Source of the DNA: Bacteroidota bacterium
GTDB taxonomy: Bacteria > Bacteroidota > Bacteroidia > Chitinophagales > Saprospiraceae
Assembly: GCA_024280135.1 (NCBI GenBank)
Contig: JAJRQS010000210.1
Coordinates: 1 to 8,231, forward strand
Reading direction: 5' to 3'
Length of the DNA stretch: 8,231 bases
Below the pieces are notes generated by a model. The model was not told the DNA's origin. It ran no database searches and saw only the letters and a list, made by a program, of their open reading frames with translations. How positions within the stretch are numbered: position 1 is the stretch's first letter; every line of letters starts with the position of its first letter. Below, piece by piece: positions 6,341-8,231 of the stretch. The position numbers and the translations under genes are program-made.

Positions 6341-6934
6341 ATGATTACAATTTCAAAAAATATGTTTTATGGCAAAGCCCAAGTAGTACTTGAGTTTGAG
6401 CCAAATCTTGAATTGCAGCAGTTAATTAGTAAGATACCTTCAGTGCGATATTCGTCAAGTACGCAGATGTGGTATATGGACTATGATACCAAATCATACG
6501 AGGCATTGAAAGCGCTTGGTTATAAAATCATCATTAAAAAACCTGGACCCACGGTTAGCCGTGCCAATACCAGCATAGATTCCTATTCAGAGTCGCAAGC
6601 AGTACTTTCTCAGATACTTTCTCCGAAAGGAATAGTTAGGGATGCTGACATACCCCTTACGGGGAAGAAGATAGTGATGAATAATCAGCAATTTCAGTTG
6701 AAATTGCCGTACAATGTTTCAGATATTAAATTTCTCAAGTTGCTGAAACACTCTTATTGGAATATGCAGCAGAAAACTTGGATTATAAAAGCAACCCTCG
6801 CCAATCTTGAAGCGCTGCAAAATGAATTTCATTTGTGGAGCAAAGAAGCGTTTATGGCTCATTTTGAATTAATTTCTATGGTGGAAAATCCTATGGAAAT
6901 TGTCTTATACAATATCGAAATAAGGCGCTTGTGA
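6341..6934 (+). CDS. Tyrosine recombinase, N-terminal repeat region before a frame break
   Basis: These 197 residues contain the first two copies, and the start of a third, of a roughly 55-65-residue domain found at the N-terminus of some Bacteroidota integrases. Copy 1 is about residues 1-64, with W44 in QMWYMDYD. Copy 2 is about 108-165, with W147 in KTWIIKAT. Copy 3 begins with FELISMVENPMEIVLYN (175-191). The third copy's remaining strands and its tryptophan (NCWVIPNE) are found only in the next frame. The domains probably bind DNA or assist synapsis; that is inference. ATG at 6341 is chosen over TTG at 6305 because the latter lies in the promoter -7 box and the repeat begins right at MITIS. 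The stop codon overlaps the GTG of the next frame (GTGA). Read as one gene, the protein would have about 561 residues. Confidence 0.75.
   Translation: MITISKNMFYGKAQVVLEFEPNLELQQLISKIPSVRYSSSTQMWYMDYDTKSYEALKALGYKIIIKKPGPTVSRANTSIDSYSESQAVLSQILSPKGIVRDADIPLTGKKIVMNNQQFQLKLPYNVSDIKFLKLLKHSYWNMQQKTWIIKATLANLEALQNEFHLWSKEAFMAHFELISMVENPMEIVLYNIEIRRL
6917..6934 (+). other. Frame break in the recombinase gene
   Basis: The incoming frame reads GAA ATA AGG CGC TTG TGA. One extra A in the GAAATAAGG run would give GAA AAT AAG GCG CTT GTG, joining YNIE to NKALVKLSGYKVDV and completing the third repeat domain. No X-XXY-YYZ slippage site is present. The 4-base overlap GTGA (6931-6934) would allow termination-reinitiation, so two linked polypeptides cannot be excluded. 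Confidence 0.75.
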
Positions 6935-8025
6935 AATTGTCTGGATACAAGGTTGACGTACATTTTATGAAACAAGTCCCTAAACGAGACTACTTGAAAG
7001 GACTAAACTGTTGGGTCATCCCTAATGAATCCAAAATCATTGAACGGATAGTGGATCATTACCGGGAAAAAGGCGCAAAAATCATAAACAGATTGCCCAA
7101 AAAAGAAAGTTTTTACCGTAAGGAAGAGCGATCACTCGGGAGCAAGCAACAATATTTGGTAGGGAAATACCCGCTTCCATATCAGCTAATCCTTAAGGAA
7201 TATACCGATACGATGATTTTGCAGCGGTATAGTTGGCAATCAGTCCAGTCTTATGTTTCTGCCTTTTTTCATTTTGTAGAAGGTGTAGGGCTAGCGCAAG
7301 TTTCTTCTGCTGACGCAAAATCCGTAAATGATTATTTGGTTCAAATCTCGAAGAAGAAAGTCTCCAATAGTTTCTTAAACCAAGTAACTAGTGCGATAAA
7401 ATTTTACTACGAAAAGGTTATATTTCGACCTGACTTTAAGATGGAACGACTCAAACGGCCTAGAAAAGGGAGGAACCTGCCAGATATCTTAAGTGTAGGG
7501 GAAGTTGAGCGCCTTTTAAAAGGGCTTTCCAATTTGAAGCACAAGACCCTCTTATATACGATATATAGTGGAGGCATGCGTGCGAGTGAAGTCTTGTCTA
7601 TTAGAATCAATGACATCCATTGGGATCGAAATCAAATCCTTATCAAAAATGGAAAGGGAAAGAAAGATAGAATGGTCTCTCTGAGCCAAACGCTAAAAGA
7701 GATTTTAAAACTATATTTTGACCAGTATCAGCCAGCATATTGGTTATTTGAAGGACAAAATAGAAAACATCAGTATAGCCCTTCTAGTCTGCAAAAAGTT
7801 GTCAAGAAGGCTGCCCACTTAGCTGGGATTACGAAGAAAGTTACTCCCCACACCCTTCGGCATTGTTTTGCAACCCACCTTATGGATTCGGGTGTAGGTA
7901 TTCGTTATATTCAAGAACTATTAGGTCATAAAGACATCAAAACGACCTTGATTTATACGCATGTGACAACTTCATCGGTAACGTCCATTACTAGCCCCTT
8001 GGATAATTTATCTTTGGATTCATAA
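6931..8025 (+). CDS. Tyrosine recombinase (IntI-like group), catalytic part
   Basis: The 364-residue frame begins with the rest of the third N-terminal repeat (W28 in NCWVIPNE). A SAM-like core-binding domain follows at about 83-170, then a complete tyrosine-recombinase catalytic domain at about 185-360: Arg217 (GGMRASE), Lys242 or Lys244 (GKGKKDR), His307-x-x-Arg310 (HTLRH), His333 (LGHKD) and nucleophile Tyr342 (TLIYTHV). It should cut and rejoin DNA through a 3'-phosphotyrosine bond. The ending YTHV...SPLDNL is shared with integron integrases, but the extra segment that marks true IntI between the Lys and HxxR motifs appears absent, so I do not call it an integron integrase. GTG at 6931 overlaps the previous stop; more likely this is the downstream part of one gene starting at 6341. 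All active-site residues are intact. Confidence 0.9.
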   Translation: MKLSGYKVDVHFMKQVPKRDYLKGLNCWVIPNESKIIERIVDHYREKGAKIINRLPKKESFYRKEERSLGSKQQYLVGKYPLPYQLILKEYTDTMILQRYSWQSVQSYVSAFFHFVEGVGLAQVSSADAKSVNDYLVQISKKKVSNSFLNQVTSAIKFYYEKVIFRPDFKMERLKRPRKGRNLPDILSVGEVERLLKGLSNLKHKTLLYTIYSGGMRASEVLSIRINDIHWDRNQILIKNGKGKKDRMVSLSQTLKEILKLYFDQYQPAYWLFEGQNRKHQYSPSSLQKVVKKAAHLAGITKKVTPHTLRHCFATHLMDSGVGIRYIQELLGHKDIKTTLIYTHVTTSSVTSITSPLDNLSLDS

Positions 8026-8053
8026 GGAATTTGGTTAATTAATATATAAATTG

Positions 8054-8084
8054 TTTGAATAGTACAAATAATTTCGTATCTTTA
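8054..8084 (+). promoter_or_regulatory. Outward promoter at the right edge
   Basis: TTTG (8054-8057) is followed after 19 bases by TATCTTTA (8077-8084), one base off TAnnTTTG. Transcription should start near 8090 and run out of the window, implying a leader of at least 140 bases. The only small open frame in it is an 8-codon one (ATG at 8095, MKSVARKC). An AAAAGGAG near 8203 could be the ribosome-binding site of a gene starting close to the edge, but no ATG follows within the window. Confidence 0.6.
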
Positions 8085-8117
8085 CGCTCAAAGGATGAAA
8101 TCCGTCGCCAGAAAATG

Positions 8118-8142
8118 TTGATAAACGGAAGTTGTTTATCGA
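8118..8142 (+). repeat. Inverted repeat shaped like a recombinase core site
   Basis: TTGATAAAC (8118-8126) and GTTTATCGA (8134-8142) are inverted copies with one T/G mismatch, separated by the 7-bp centre GGAAGTT. Arms of 9-13 bp around a 6-8-bp centre are the usual form of tyrosine-recombinase crossover sites. It lies 92 bp after the recombinase stop. As RNA it would be a stable hairpin in the leader of the outward transcript, so a regulatory-leader role is equally possible. Confidence 0.5.
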
Positions 8143-8163
8143 AAAGGTGTGGATATAAGTAAG

Positions 8164-8185
8164 TTATCTTTTATCATAAAGATAA
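8164..8185 (+). repeat. Second inverted repeat in the outward leader
   Basis: TTATCTTT (8164-8171) and AAAGATAA (8178-8185) are perfect inverted copies with a 6-base centre. Together with the repeat at 8118-8142 the leader holds GATAAA four times, at 8120-8125 and 8181-8186 forward and at 8135-8140 and 8170-8175 reversed, so the two hairpins could exchange pairing partners. Confidence 0.5.
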
Positions 8186-8231
8186 AATTTTACTCACCAA
8201 GAAAAGGAGTCCAAAGATTATAATAGAATTA

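Noticed and set aside
6341..8231. Integron (integrase plus attI and cassettes)
   Set aside because: The catalytic domain lacks the IntI-specific insertion, no attC-like cassettes are visible, and the candidate arms do not match the GTTRRRY core.

Overview
The window most likely comes from a member of the Bacteroidota (Cytophagales-like is a guess). The DNA is AT-rich. Several promoters fit the Bacteroidota pattern TTTG-N19-21-TAnnTTTG, Shine-Dalgarno sequences are mostly weak, and the protein families (a DUF5723-like outer-membrane protein, a short FCS-type zinc-ribbon protein, and a tyrosine recombinase with repeated N-terminal domains) are typical of that phylum. No ribosomal RNA, tRNA or CRISPR array was found.

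Layout. Bases 1-512 hold no clear gene: there is a nested hairpin near the left edge, short coding-like scraps, and a terminator serving the first gene. Bases 513-1484 (minus) encode an uncharacterised membrane-anchored coiled-coil protein. Bases 1779-3886 (plus) encode a copper-type P1B ATPase with one HMA domain, split into two frames by one missing T in a T7 run. Bases 3889-5337 (minus) encode a secreted DUF5723-like, probably beta-barrel protein that converges on the ATPase gene with only 2 bp between the stop codons. Bases 5338-5699 are non-coding as far as I can see. Bases 5700-6086 (minus) encode a small zinc-ribbon protein. Bases 6341-8025 (plus) encode a tyrosine recombinase related to, but distinct from, integron integrases. 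It is also split by a -1 frame break, inside its third N-terminal repeat. Bases 8026-8231 hold a promoter pointing out of the window and two inverted repeats.

The most unusual part is 6087-8231. The zinc-ribbon gene and the recombinase gene diverge from two well-formed promoters. Between these lies a near-perfect 55-bp dyad (25 of 27 pairs match), which contains three TTAAC-N-GTTAA palindromes spaced exactly 20 bp apart. Downstream of the recombinase, a 9-bp inverted repeat around a 7-bp centre has the shape of a tyrosine-recombinase core site, and it sits in the leader of a transcript that leaves the window. This could be a compact recombinase module with its own operator and target site; that reading is inference.

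Two genes in 8 kb carry single-base frame breaks in or next to A/T runs. This may be sequence error, real decay, or, for the ATPase, recoding at a U-UUU-UUG heptamer. The sequence alone cannot decide.
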